Shown piece by piece: positions 1 to 7,137 of a DNA stretch of 40,912 bases. The translations under genes were made by a program, and so were the position numbers. The notes under the pieces are model-generated. The model was not told where the DNA came from and did no database searches. It saw only the letters and a list, made by a program, of their open reading frames with translations. Origin of the DNA: Aquaspirillum serpens DSM 68 (GTDB taxonomy: Bacteria; Pseudomonadota; Gammaproteobacteria; Burkholderiales; Aquaspirillaceae); contig NZ_ATVC01000018.1 of assembly GCF_000420525.1 (NCBI RefSeq), forward strand, positions 1-40,912, read 5' to 3'. The number at the start of each line of letters is the position of its first letter. The stretch's first letter is position 1.

Positions 1-533
1 CCCAGCACAGGGCCGGATGCCACGGGTTCAACGTCGCCCTGCTCGACGACGAGGTTGAAAAACCATTGCCCCTTGCGCAAGACCAGCTCCGCCTCCTTCG
101 GCTGGCCGGATTCGAGGATGCGGCGCTGGTGTTCGCCGAGACGCAACGGCACGGTGATACGCCCATCGAGGGTATAGAGCGAGACGGTCTTGCCTTTGAG
201 GGTGTAGGTGCGTTTGTCGAAGTGGACACTGGCGCGGTTGAAGCGAATGTCGGGAATGGGGGCATCCTTCCTGATGCGCCCGAGTTCTTTTTGTGCCTTA
301 TACGCCTTGCAGACCGAGAAGATGGCGTTGCAGCACATCTGGCTGCCCAGCGGCGTCGCTTCGCGCAGCATCGTATAGGTGCGCTGGTGCAGACCGACGC
401 GGTTATACAGACGGTGCTCGCGCACGATGGGAACAAGACGGTTGCAGGCGTCCGCATAGACCACTTGAAGTGCTGCAAGACGGCCCGCGTGTTCTGCCGT
501 CATATCAAGCCGAATCGACGCCGTGCGCATCAT
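1..533 (-). CDS. tnpB: TnpB-like RNA-guided nuclease/transposase accessory protein, partial (left edge)
   Basis: The reverse strand is open from an ATG at 533 to the left edge (about 177 codons), so this is the N-terminal part of a longer gene. The protein has the N-terminal layout of IS200/IS605 OrfB (TnpB): an Arg/His-rich start, a helical part with LREATPLGSQM, then a beta-rich stretch including TYTLKGKTVSLYTLDGRI and LRKGQWFFNLVVEQ. TnpB proteins are RNA-guided DNA endonucleases carried by these transposons. The RuvC catalytic residues would lie off the edge, so activity cannot be judged. No tnpA is seen on this side. The DNA is clearly more GC-rich (one 60-base line is 65 percent) than the genes that follow, which suggests a foreign origin. 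A second ATG follows directly at 530 with better spacing to AAGGG. Confidence 0.8.
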   Translation of the reverse strand, partial: MMRTASIRLDMTAEHAGRLAALQVVYADACNRLVPIVREHRLYNRVGLHQRTYTMLREATPLGSQMCCNAIFSVCKAYKAQKELGRIRKDAPIPDIRFNRASVHFDKRTYTLKGKTVSLYTLDGRITVPLRLGEHQRRILESGQPKEAELVLRKGQWFFNLVVEQGDVEPVASGPVL

Positions 534-630
534 CCCTTATCGCCTCTTGGTGACATACTCGGTATGCCGTTTGATAGACACAATTATGTTTCGTGACAAC
601 ATCAACCATACGTCACAGTTTATACCACAT

Positions 631-647
631 GGTGCGCTTCGCGCACC
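631..647. repeat. REP-like palindrome
   Basis: GGTGCGC-TTC-GCGCACC is a perfect 7-bp-arm inverted repeat in the gap between the TnpB gene and purN. It has no following T run, so it is not a standard terminator. Similar small palindromes occur elsewhere in the window (4118, 36541, 37050), so it may belong to a REP-like class. Confidence 0.55.
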
Positions 648-657
648 CGCAATTCCT

Positions 658-677
658 CCCGCGATTGAAATCGCGGG
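658..677. repeat. Hairpin resembling an IS200/IS605-type end, next to purN
   Basis: CCCGCGAT-TGAA-ATCGCGGG is a perfect 8-bp-arm inverted repeat ending 18 bp before the purN start. Read on the minus strand, it sits in a context (GGAAAC before, GGAGGAATT after) like the hairpin found at the end of many tnpB elements. It may instead be the structured leader of purN, whose GGAG ribosome site (687-690) follows it directly. The assignment as a transposon end is an inference. Confidence 0.4.
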
Positions 678-695
678 TTTCCTTGCGGAGATTCT

Positions 696-1289
696 ATGAA
701 GAATGTTGTGATTCTGATTTCTGGTCGTGGTTCGAATATGCAGGCCATCGTGGACGCGCAAATCAGCGGTGCCCAAATTGCAGCGGTGATTTCGAACCGA
801 CCCGATGCCGCCGGTTTGGCTTGGGCTGCTGCGCGAGGTATCGCGACTGCGGTAGTTGACCATAAAGCATTCTCGAGCCGCGAAGGGTTTGATCAAGCCT
901 TGGCAGATTGTATCGACAGCTATCAACCCGATTTGGTGGTGTTGGCTGGCTTTATGCGTATTCTGACCCCCGAGTTTACCCGTCACTACGAAGGACGGAT
1001 GTTAAATATCCACCCTTCCCTGCTGCCGGCTTTCCCTGGGCTGCATACCCATGAACGAGCGATTGCCGAGGGTTGTAAAGTGGCTGGTTGTACCGTGCAT
1101 TTTGTGACTGCCGAGTTGGATCATGGCCCCATTGTTGCGCAGGGGGTGGTGAATGTGGCGGATGATGAAGATGCCGATAGTTTGGCGGCTAAGGTCTTAA
1201 AAATTGAACATCAGCTGTATCCACAAGCGGTGGCTGATTTTGTTGCAGGGCGTTTGCAGATTCGCGGCAATCGAGTTGTGATGGTATAG
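696..1289 (+). CDS. purN: Phosphoribosylglycinamide formyltransferase
   Basis: PurN transfers a formyl group from 10-formyl-THF to GAR in purine synthesis (cytosol). The 197-aa protein starts with the phosphate-binding loop SGRGSNMQA (residues 9-17). It carries the catalytic set Asn104, His106 (NIHPSLLPAF) and Asp142 (ELDHGPI) at the expected spacing, and its length is normal for the family. The ATG is preceded by GGAG 5 bases upstream. The next gene, for a DUF3108 protein, starts 11 bases after the stop on the same strand, so they are probably co-transcribed. The upstream gap holds two palindromes and abuts a TnpB gene, so the natural purN promoter region may have been altered by the mobile element. 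Confidence 0.97.
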   Translation: MKNVVILISGRGSNMQAIVDAQISGAQIAAVISNRPDAAGLAWAAARGIATAVVDHKAFSSREGFDQALADCIDSYQPDLVVLAGFMRILTPEFTRHYEGRMLNIHPSLLPAFPGLHTHERAIAEGCKVAGCTVHFVTAELDHGPIVAQGVVNVADDEDADSLAAKVLKIEHQLYPQAVADFVAGRLQIRGNRVVMV

Positions 1290-1300
1290 GTCTTAACGTC

Positions 1301-2299
1301 ATGCGAATGCCGCTGAGTGTGGCAATCGGGCTGTCCCTTCTGTGTCATGTAGTCGTGTTGACACAGGGGGGATGGCAACTGCCTGCACCCGAGGTAGCTG
1401 CACCCGTTAGCCCGTTGTCGGTGACATGGGTTCAGCAAACCGTGGCAGTCAACATCGCGCCTCCGCCTGTCGCCTCTGCTGTCGCTGAGCCCAGCATCAC
1501 CCTTTCTCCTGTCGAGCCACCATCACCTGATCCCACCGATCTCATACCTGATCCAAGCGAGATACCGCCAGCCGTAGCAGAAACACCCGCAGAGACCGAT
1601 GACGCTACCGCAGCACAGCAACCACCCACACAAACCGAGGTGCCGCTGTTTCCACAACATGCTTTGCTGCGCTATGAGGTGTTTTATGGCAGTTTATTGG
1701 CGGGATTGGCGGAGTTGAATTGGCAACAACAGGGTGCGGATTACCAGCTACAGTTGCGATTGCAGCCGGTATTTAGCCGTCCGCTGCTGTATCAGAGTGA
1801 GGGCCAGATTGACAAAAATGGTCTGAAACCACGGCGATTTTCTGGTGAACGTAAAGGACAAGTGCGCGAACAAGCCGAGTTTGATTACGCACAACAACAG
1901 TTGCGTTATGGGGCACAGCTTGAACATCTCAGCCCCTTGCCTGATGCGGCACAAGATATTCTCAGCGTGGCATTCCATATTGCCTTGCAGGGCGCATCAG
2001 TTTTACAACAACAATTAGCAGTCACCAATGGCCGTAAACTCTATCATTACCCTTTGACCGTGATGGGCGAGGCGACTTTTACCCTAGAATCACACTCGAT
2101 TCCGGTCATTCATCTCGCCAGCCAAACCGATCAAGAAAGTACCGAATTTTGGTTTGCCCCACAATTTGCCAATCTTCCTTTGCGCATCCGGCGGCATAGC
2201 CCCGAGCTGACGCTCGATCAACGATTGATTTTTCTCAGTATTAACGGCGAAACCCAATTGGAACGCCCTCCTAAAGAAAGACCCCAAGCCCATGGCTGA
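1301..2299 (+). CDS. DUF3108 domain-containing envelope protein
   Basis: This 332-aa protein starts with a hydrophobic segment (about residues 4-22) that could be an uncleaved signal anchor. A long Pro/Ala/Thr/Glu-rich linker (about 25-115) follows, then a folded domain from about residue 118 (LRYEVFYGSLLAGLAELNWQ). That domain start is typical of DUF3108, a beta-rich periplasmic domain of unknown function. Such genes often follow purN in Neisseriales and relatives. The Pro-rich tether suggests a TonB-like layout: anchored in the inner membrane, with the domain reaching into the periplasm. Its 3' end overlaps the next gene by 8 bp, so translation of the two is probably coupled. The specific role is not known. 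Confidence 0.8.
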   Translation: MRMPLSVAIGLSLLCHVVVLTQGGWQLPAPEVAAPVSPLSVTWVQQTVAVNIAPPPVASAVAEPSITLSPVEPPSPDPTDLIPDPSEIPPAVAETPAETDDATAAQQPPTQTEVPLFPQHALLRYEVFYGSLLAGLAELNWQQQGADYQLQLRLQPVFSRPLLYQSEGQIDKNGLKPRRFSGERKGQVREQAEFDYAQQQLRYGAQLEHLSPLPDAAQDILSVAFHIALQGASVLQQQLAVTNGRKLYHYPLTVMGEATFTLESHSIPVIHLASQTDQESTEFWFAPQFANLPLRIRRHSPELTLDQRLIFLSINGETQLERPPKERPQAHG

Positions 2300-3563
2300 T
2301 TCTTCCTCCCCAATTCCTTTACTGGCGATTGTCAGTGCCCTGCACCGTGTTCTTCCGGCTGAGCATCCAGCAGACACTGTGTTATCGCATTTTTTCCGTA
2401 CCCATCCGAAATTGGGTGCCAGCGACCGCCACCATATTGCAGAAACGGTTTTTGCTACGCTGCGCCGCTTGTCCTATTTGCGCGTTTTGATTGCGCCATA
2501 CGATACCCCTCGCGCTTTTGCCATTGCTGCGCTGATTAAATTGCGCGGTGTACCGATTCGGGCGATTGAGCATGATTTGGGTCGTGATGAAAAAGAATGG
2601 GTGGTGACCTTAAAAGGTGCGCATCCTGAATTAACCCTATCTGAACAAGCCGAATTACCGCCGTGGGCCGTGACCTCATTGCAAGGCAGTGGGATGAGCG
2701 ACGAGGCTATTTTGGCCTTGGGTCGTGGTATGCAACGCCCTGCGCCGTTGGATTTACGGGTCAATACCATTAAAGCCAAACGCGAAGATGTGTTAGCACA
2801 ATTGGAGCGTGAGGGTATTGCCGCTGAAGCGACACCGTACTCACCATTTGGTATCCGCTTAAAAGACAAAATTGCTTTGAATAAACACAGTTTATTCGCG
2901 GGCGGTAAAGTCGAAGTGCAAGATGAAGGCAGCCAATTATTAGGCTTGTTGCTGGCGCCAAAGCGTGGCGAGATGGTGACCGATTTCTGTGCTGGTGCCG
3001 GTGGCAAAACCTTGTTGCTGGGGGCGATGATGCAATCGTCAGGTCGTCTGTACGCCTTTGATGTTGCCGAAGGACGCTTAAGCAAGATGAAGCCACGCCT
3101 AGCACGCTCTGGTTTGTCGAATGTTCACCCACAACGGATTGAGCATGAACGCGACAGCCGTATCAGCCGCTTGGTGAATAAAATGGATCGGGTGTTGGTC
3201 GATGCCCCGTGTTCAGGCTTGGGCACTTTGCGTCGTAATCCTGATTTGAAATTACGGCAAAACGCGGAATCGGTCGCCGAACTCAATACTTTGCAACGCA
3301 ATATCTTGCAGTCGGCTTCTCGTCTGGTGCGAGTCGGTGGCCGTTTGGTGTATGCCACATGTAGTATTTTGCCGGCGGAGAACCAAGAAATCGTTCAGGC
3401 CTTCCTTGCTGATAATCCGCAATTTAGCCTGCTTCCGGTCAATGAGCTGTTAGCGGCACAACGGGTTGATCTGACGATGCCTGACGAGTATCTCAACCTC
3501 ACCGCCCACCAACATGGTACCGATGGTTTCTTTGCCGCGGCGCTGGTTCGCCACGATTACTAA
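2292..3563 (+). CDS. RsmB/NOP-family rRNA (cytosine-C5) methyltransferase
   Basis: This 423-aa SAM-dependent RNA m5C methyltransferase has an N-terminal all-helical part (about 10-110), then the Rossmann core. The SAM-binding motif is DFCAGAGGKT (231-240). The two active-site cysteines are Cys307 in DAPCSG and Cys357 in YATCS; in this family the latter is the nucleophile and the former releases the product. E. coli RsmB methylates C967 of 16S rRNA, but the paralogue here is not the one usually found next to fmt, so the exact target is uncertain. It starts 8 bp inside the DUF3108 gene and ends before a convergent unknown gene. Confidence 0.9.
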   Translation: MADSSSPIPLLAIVSALHRVLPAEHPADTVLSHFFRTHPKLGASDRHHIAETVFATLRRLSYLRVLIAPYDTPRAFAIAALIKLRGVPIRAIEHDLGRDEKEWVVTLKGAHPELTLSEQAELPPWAVTSLQGSGMSDEAILALGRGMQRPAPLDLRVNTIKAKREDVLAQLEREGIAAEATPYSPFGIRLKDKIALNKHSLFAGGKVEVQDEGSQLLGLLLAPKRGEMVTDFCAGAGGKTLLLGAMMQSSGRLYAFDVAEGRLSKMKPRLARSGLSNVHPQRIEHERDSRISRLVNKMDRVLVDAPCSGLGTLRRNPDLKLRQNAESVAELNTLQRNILQSASRLVRVGGRLVYATCSILPAENQEIVQAFLADNPQFSLLPVNELLAAQRVDLTMPDEYLNLTAHQHGTDGFFAAALVRHDY

Positions 3564-3579
3564 GTCTTAATTTGATGGC

Positions 3580-3990
3580 CTAAAGGGCACGCCGGAGTTC
3601 TTCTGGCGTGTCGTCATGATCGCCATGCAAATGTTGCTCGTACACCTTTGAATAGGCTTCATGGCTCTTGGTGGGTTTGGCTGGTTCTGCCAGATTTTCT
3701 AATTGCACTGCTTCACAGTAGGTAATCAAAGCATGATGCAGCTTTTGTAATAAGTTGTTGTCGATGTGAAAACCTTCATCCTGTAGCCATTGCAACAGCG
3801 CTGCCAGCGACGATTCCCCTAAGACATAGGTGACTAACACACGGTTTTGATGCGGGAAGGCCAGCGCCGATACGCCTGCGACGTGTTGTAACCGCTGCGC
3901 AGCTTGTTCTGCTTGACCGGGGGGGAAAGGGTGAAAAACGATATCGTGACACTTAAACAGTTCGTGAACCGGTGGGCGGCGGTGTGGCAT
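3580..3990 (-). CDS. Unknown small protein with a possible ferredoxin-like (HMA-like) fold
   Basis: I do not recognise this 136-aa protein. The ATG is preceded by a good GAGGAGG ribosome site, and codon use matches the neighbours, so the gene is probably real. Residues 13-78 read as beta-alpha-beta-beta-alpha-beta (DIVFHPF; helix EQAAQRLQHV; AGVSALAFP; RVLVTYV; helix LAALLQWLQDE; GFHID), the order seen in heavy-metal-associated domains. The CxxC metal site is absent. The C-terminal part is charged and His-rich (EQHLHGDHDD). There is no signal peptide or membrane segment. It is the last gene of the gpmI-envC-ctp strand run, but a 171-bp gap with a repeat separates it from ctp, so it may have its own promoter. 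Confidence 0.6.
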   Translation of the reverse strand: MPHRRPPVHELFKCHDIVFHPFPPGQAEQAAQRLQHVAGVSALAFPHQNRVLVTYVLGESSLAALLQWLQDEGFHIDNNLLQKLHHALITYCEAVQLENLAEPAKPTKSHEAYSKVYEQHLHGDHDDTPEELRRAL

Positions 3991-4067
3991 AACAAGTCCT
4001 CCTCACATCACATCAAACACCCCAACACCCTGTTTTTTATCATTGGCTGGGTTTTGGTCGGGTAGGG

Positions 4068-4094
4068 CTGGTGGTTTTGCTTTCCAGTATTCGT
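4068..4094. repeat. Partial duplicate of the ctp 3' end
   Basis: These 27 bases match 4178-4204, inside the ctp C-terminal codons, at 24 of 27 positions, 110 bp apart in direct orientation. Read on the minus strand, this copy encodes RILESKTTSPTRPKPSQ and then TGA. The live ctp end reads RILESKNTSPAKQ and then TAA. This copy therefore looks like an older ctp C-terminus displaced by a roughly 110-bp insertion. Confidence 0.65.
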
Positions 4095-4117
4095 CCAAGC
4101 GCAAAGATATGCAAGTA

Positions 4118-4137
4118 GGGCGCAGCATGGTGCGCCC
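4118..4137. repeat. REP-like palindrome
   Basis: GGGCGCA-GCATGG-TGCGCCC is a perfect 7-bp-arm inverted repeat lying between the live ctp end and its upstream-directed duplicate copy. No T run follows on either strand, so terminator function is doubtful. It may be the core of the small insertion that duplicated the ctp tail. Confidence 0.6.
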
Positions 4138-4161
4138 TGATCCTTCGCTACACCTGATTAC

Positions 4162-5580
4162 TTACTGTTTTGCTGGACTGGTGTTTTTGCTTTCCAGAAT
4201 GCGTTGCACCTTGAGGATATTTAAGGCCTGACCCAACTGATTATCCGTTTTTGGATTCGGGTCACGCGGATTGACGGTGGATTCTGGTTTATCCTCTTTT
4301 TGTTCCACCGGTGTTAACGGCGTAACCGATTTTGGAGCTGATTTATCACTTGGGTTGCTTAAGTGATGTTCTAAATCGGCCTCGCGTAAACGCAATGGGG
4401 TTTGGGGGCTTGCCGCCGCTTTTTGTGTGGTTTGTTCTTCTACTACGACATCCGGCTCAATCCCTTTTGCCTGAATAGAACGGCCATTGGGGGTGAAATA
4501 ACGTGCTGTGGTTAATTTAATCCCACCAGCAGATCCCAACGGCAGAATCGACTGCACAGAGCCTTTACCAAAGGTTTGCACCCCGACTACCACCGCTCGC
4601 TTATGGTCTTGCAAGGCCCCTGCCACAATTTCAGATGCCGAAGCTGTTCCAGCATTCACCAACACCACCAGTGGTATATCACGCATTTCCGCAGGTAAGC
4701 GATTTAACGGATCTTCGCCTTTCCGGCTGTAATTTTGTACCGAGGCGGTCAGGCGCATTTTGGCATCGGGGGCGCGGCCTTCGGTGTAAACCACCAGCGC
4801 ATCTTTTGGCAAAAATGCTGCCGATACGCCCACTGCTGCATTGAGTAAACCACCCGGATCATCACGCAAATCAATAATTAACCCTTTGAGTGGTTTCTTA
4901 TTGTCTTTTGACACGGATACTAAGGCATCGACCAGATTTTCAACGGTGTGTTCTTGGAACTGCGCCACGCGCACATAGCCGTAGTCGGGCTCTAATAATT
5001 TCCAACGCACACTCTTGGTTTTGATAATGGCGCGGGTAATTTGTACGGTGAAAGTGCGATTCTCACTCTTACGGGCAATGGTCAGGGTAATTTTTGTCCC
5101 CGGCTTGCCGCGCATTTTTTTCACTGCATCGGTGGTTGACAGCCCACGCGCCGAGGTTTCATCAATTTTGACAATCAGATCACCACTTTTCAGGCCCGCA
5201 CGGAAAGCAGGGGTATCTTCAATCGGGGCAATGACTTTAATAAAACCGTCTTCCGAACCAATTTCAATCCCAAGACCACCAAACTCGCCCTGTGTGCCTT
5301 CTCGTAATTCTTTGTAGGCTTCAGGGTCTAAATAGGCAGAATGGGGATCAAGCCCAGTCAACATGCCATTGATCGCTTCGTTAATCAGTTTTTTATCTTC
5401 AACCGGTTCAACATAATCTTGTTTGATGCGGCCAAACACTTCGGCAAAGGTACGCAGCTCATTCAATGGCAAAGGTGCACTGGCTTCGCGTTCTGCCACT
5501 GCAGACACGCTCATCGTGAGCACCGCACCGAGTACGGCCCCACCCGTCACCAAAGCAAAGGTATTGCGTAAATTCGACAT
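4162..5580 (-). CDS. ctpA: S41 family carboxyl-terminal processing protease
   Basis: This is a periplasmic Ser/Lys-dyad protease that trims envelope proteins and, in several species, controls murein hydrolases. The 472-aa form starting at 5580 (MSNLRNTF) has an N-terminal signal or anchor segment (about 6-28), a PDZ domain (about 95-180) and the S41 core. Catalytic Ser314 lies in GTASASE and Lys339 in FGKGSVQ, 25 residues apart as in known CTPs. The tail from about 400 is charged and low in complexity. An upstream ATG at 5619 would overlap envC, but AAGGA lies 7 bases before 5580, so I prefer the latter. It lies 23 bp after envC, in a conserved gpmI-envC-ctp order. Its last 13 codons are duplicated downstream. 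Confidence 0.95.
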   Translation of the reverse strand: MSNLRNTFALVTGGAVLGAVLTMSVSAVAEREASAPLPLNELRTFAEVFGRIKQDYVEPVEDKKLINEAINGMLTGLDPHSAYLDPEAYKELREGTQGEFGGLGIEIGSEDGFIKVIAPIEDTPAFRAGLKSGDLIVKIDETSARGLSTTDAVKKMRGKPGTKITLTIARKSENRTFTVQITRAIIKTKSVRWKLLEPDYGYVRVAQFQEHTVENLVDALVSVSKDNKKPLKGLIIDLRDDPGGLLNAAVGVSAAFLPKDALVVYTEGRAPDAKMRLTASVQNYSRKGEDPLNRLPAEMRDIPLVVLVNAGTASASEIVAGALQDHKRAVVVGVQTFGKGSVQSILPLGSAGGIKLTTARYFTPNGRSIQAKGIEPDVVVEEQTTQKAAASPQTPLRLREADLEHHLSNPSDKSAPKSVTPLTPVEQKEDKPESTVNPRDPNPKTDNQLGQALNILKVQRILESKNTSPAKQ

Positions 5581-5603
5581 TGCTGATTCCTTGATCGTAT
5601 TCT

Positions 5604-7124
5604 TTAACCACCGACCCATTGCTGAGGGTTGATGGGCTGTCCCAGATGACGGATTTCAAAATACAAACCGCTTTCCGCAGCCCCACCGCTGGCACCGGTG
5701 GTGGCAATCGTATCACCTGCGCGGACACGATCACCGATTTGTTTCAATAACGCCTCTGCGCCGCCATAAATGCTCATATAACTATTGCCGTGATCGACAA
5801 TCACCATATTGCCAAAACCACGCAGCCAATCGGCGTACACCACACGACCTTCGGCAACCACCCGCACCGCCTGTCCCGCCGGCGCTTGGATAAAAATGCC
5901 TTTCCACACCGTGCTGGTTTCACCGCGCCGTGTACCAAAACGGCCCGTGATGGCGCCCGAGGTGGGTAGGCGCATTTTCCCTTTTAATGCGGCAAACCCT
6001 CGGCCAGCCGCAGCCGGTTCGGGCGGTGGTGTGGTTTTGCTGCTTTGTTCCGCTTCGGCTTCTTGTTTTGCAACACGCGCTTCTTGCGCTTTTTGGTTGG
6101 CTTGCTCTTGTTCAAAACGGCGTTTTTCCGCTTCAAGACGAGCCACTTCCGCACGATGTTGTTGCGCTTGCTTTGCCTCGGCACGCGCTGCGGCACGCGC
6201 TTGTGCCGCTTTGGCTTCTGCCAGTTTTTGTTCTCGTGCTCGGCGTTCGGCTTCACGTTTGGCAGCGAGTTCCGCCCGACGCTTGGCTTCTTCTGCTTTG
6301 CGTTTGGCGGCTAATTCGGCTTGGCGCTTGGCTTCTGCGCGTCGGCGCTCTTCTTCTTCACGCCGTTTACGTTCAATTTCACGATTGATTTGTTCAATCA
6401 ATTGCGTCAACCGTTTTTCATCAGCCTGTAATTTGCCAATTTGTTGTTGCTGTTGCCGAATTTGGTTCGACAGTTTGGCGACTAATTGTTCTCGTTGTTG
6501 TTTTTCTGCTTCGAGTTTTTGCGTTTGTTGCTGCTGTTCGCCGGCAATCTTTTGTAAACGCTGGTTCTCAGACGCCAATTGCGCCGATAAACGCTGTAAC
6601 TCGCCGAGCTGCTCACGCAAACGGTTGATGACTTGATGTTCGGCCCGCGCTAAATAGTGTTGGTACGCTTGTTCGCGGGCATTTTGATTGGGATTTTTTT
6701 GGTCTAACCACTGTTTCAGGACATCGCTTTCGCCCACACGGTGTTGATTACGCAACACACGGGCAATACGTTCCTGCGTGGCTTTCATCCCCTGTTGAAT
6801 GTCTTGAATTTGCTGTCGAACTTGGCCGCGTTCACCTTCCGAGCGGTCTTTTTGCTCGGTCAATGAAGCCAGCGCACGCTTGGCCTGACTGATGGCAATT
6901 TCAGATTGCCGCAACGCATCACTGGCCTCGCTGTGGTCTTCTTCTGTTTCTTTGATTTCTTTTGACAGCGTTTGAATTTGTTGCCGAATATCTTTTAAGT
7001 CTGCCTGTGGCGCGGCAGGAGAACTGGGCAAAGCCTCGGGAGCCGCCCACGTCATCGCGGCCGCTCCACCACCCAAACAGGCAATCACACACCAAGGCCA
7101 TACCGCCACCGGCAGCTTTCTCAT
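5604..7124 (-). CDS. envC: Murein hydrolase activator EnvC (degenerate LytM protein)
   Basis: EnvC works in the periplasm at the septum, where it activates cell-wall amidases for daughter-cell separation, in the FtsEX pathway. The 506-aa protein has a signal peptide (about 1-28), a long coiled coil rich in Gln/Glu/Lys (about 35-370, with KRKAEEAKRRAELAAKRE-type repeats) and a C-terminal M23/LytM domain (last ~125 residues). That domain is degenerate. The usual HxxxD zinc motif reads WKGIFI and the HxH motif reads SGLYFEIR, as in E. coli EnvC, which activates rather than cuts. I chose the ATG at 7124, with GAAG just upstream and a clean signal peptide; an earlier ATG at 7145 would overlap gpmI. 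The coiled-coil DNA gives long spurious open frames on the other strand. Confidence 0.93.
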   Translation of the reverse strand: MRKLPVAVWPWCVIACLGGGAAAMTWAAPEALPSSPAAPQADLKDIRQQIQTLSKEIKETEEDHSEASDALRQSEIAISQAKRALASLTEQKDRSEGERGQVRQQIQDIQQGMKATQERIARVLRNQHRVGESDVLKQWLDQKNPNQNAREQAYQHYLARAEHQVINRLREQLGELQRLSAQLASENQRLQKIAGEQQQQTQKLEAEKQQREQLVAKLSNQIRQQQQQIGKLQADEKRLTQLIEQINREIERKRREEEERRRAEAKRQAELAAKRKAEEAKRRAELAAKREAERRAREQKLAEAKAAQARAAARAEAKQAQQHRAEVARLEAEKRRFEQEQANQKAQEARVAKQEAEAEQSSKTTPPPEPAAAGRGFAALKGKMRLPTSGAITGRFGTRRGETSTVWKGIFIQAPAGQAVRVVAEGRVVYADWLRGFGNMVIVDHGNSYMSIYGGAEALLKQIGDRVRAGDTIATTGASGGAAESGLYFEIRHLGQPINPQQWVGG

Positions 7125-7137
7125 AGTAACTTCGCAA

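Noticed and set aside
66-596. Forward open frame of 176 codons at the left edge
   Set aside because: It is the complement of the TnpB reading frame, has no recognisable domain, and the minus-strand product shows clear TnpB features.
5809-6636. Long forward frame rich in Cys, Arg, Ser and Ala
   Set aside because: It is a by-product of the repetitive Lys/Glu/Ala coiled-coil codons of envC on the other strand.
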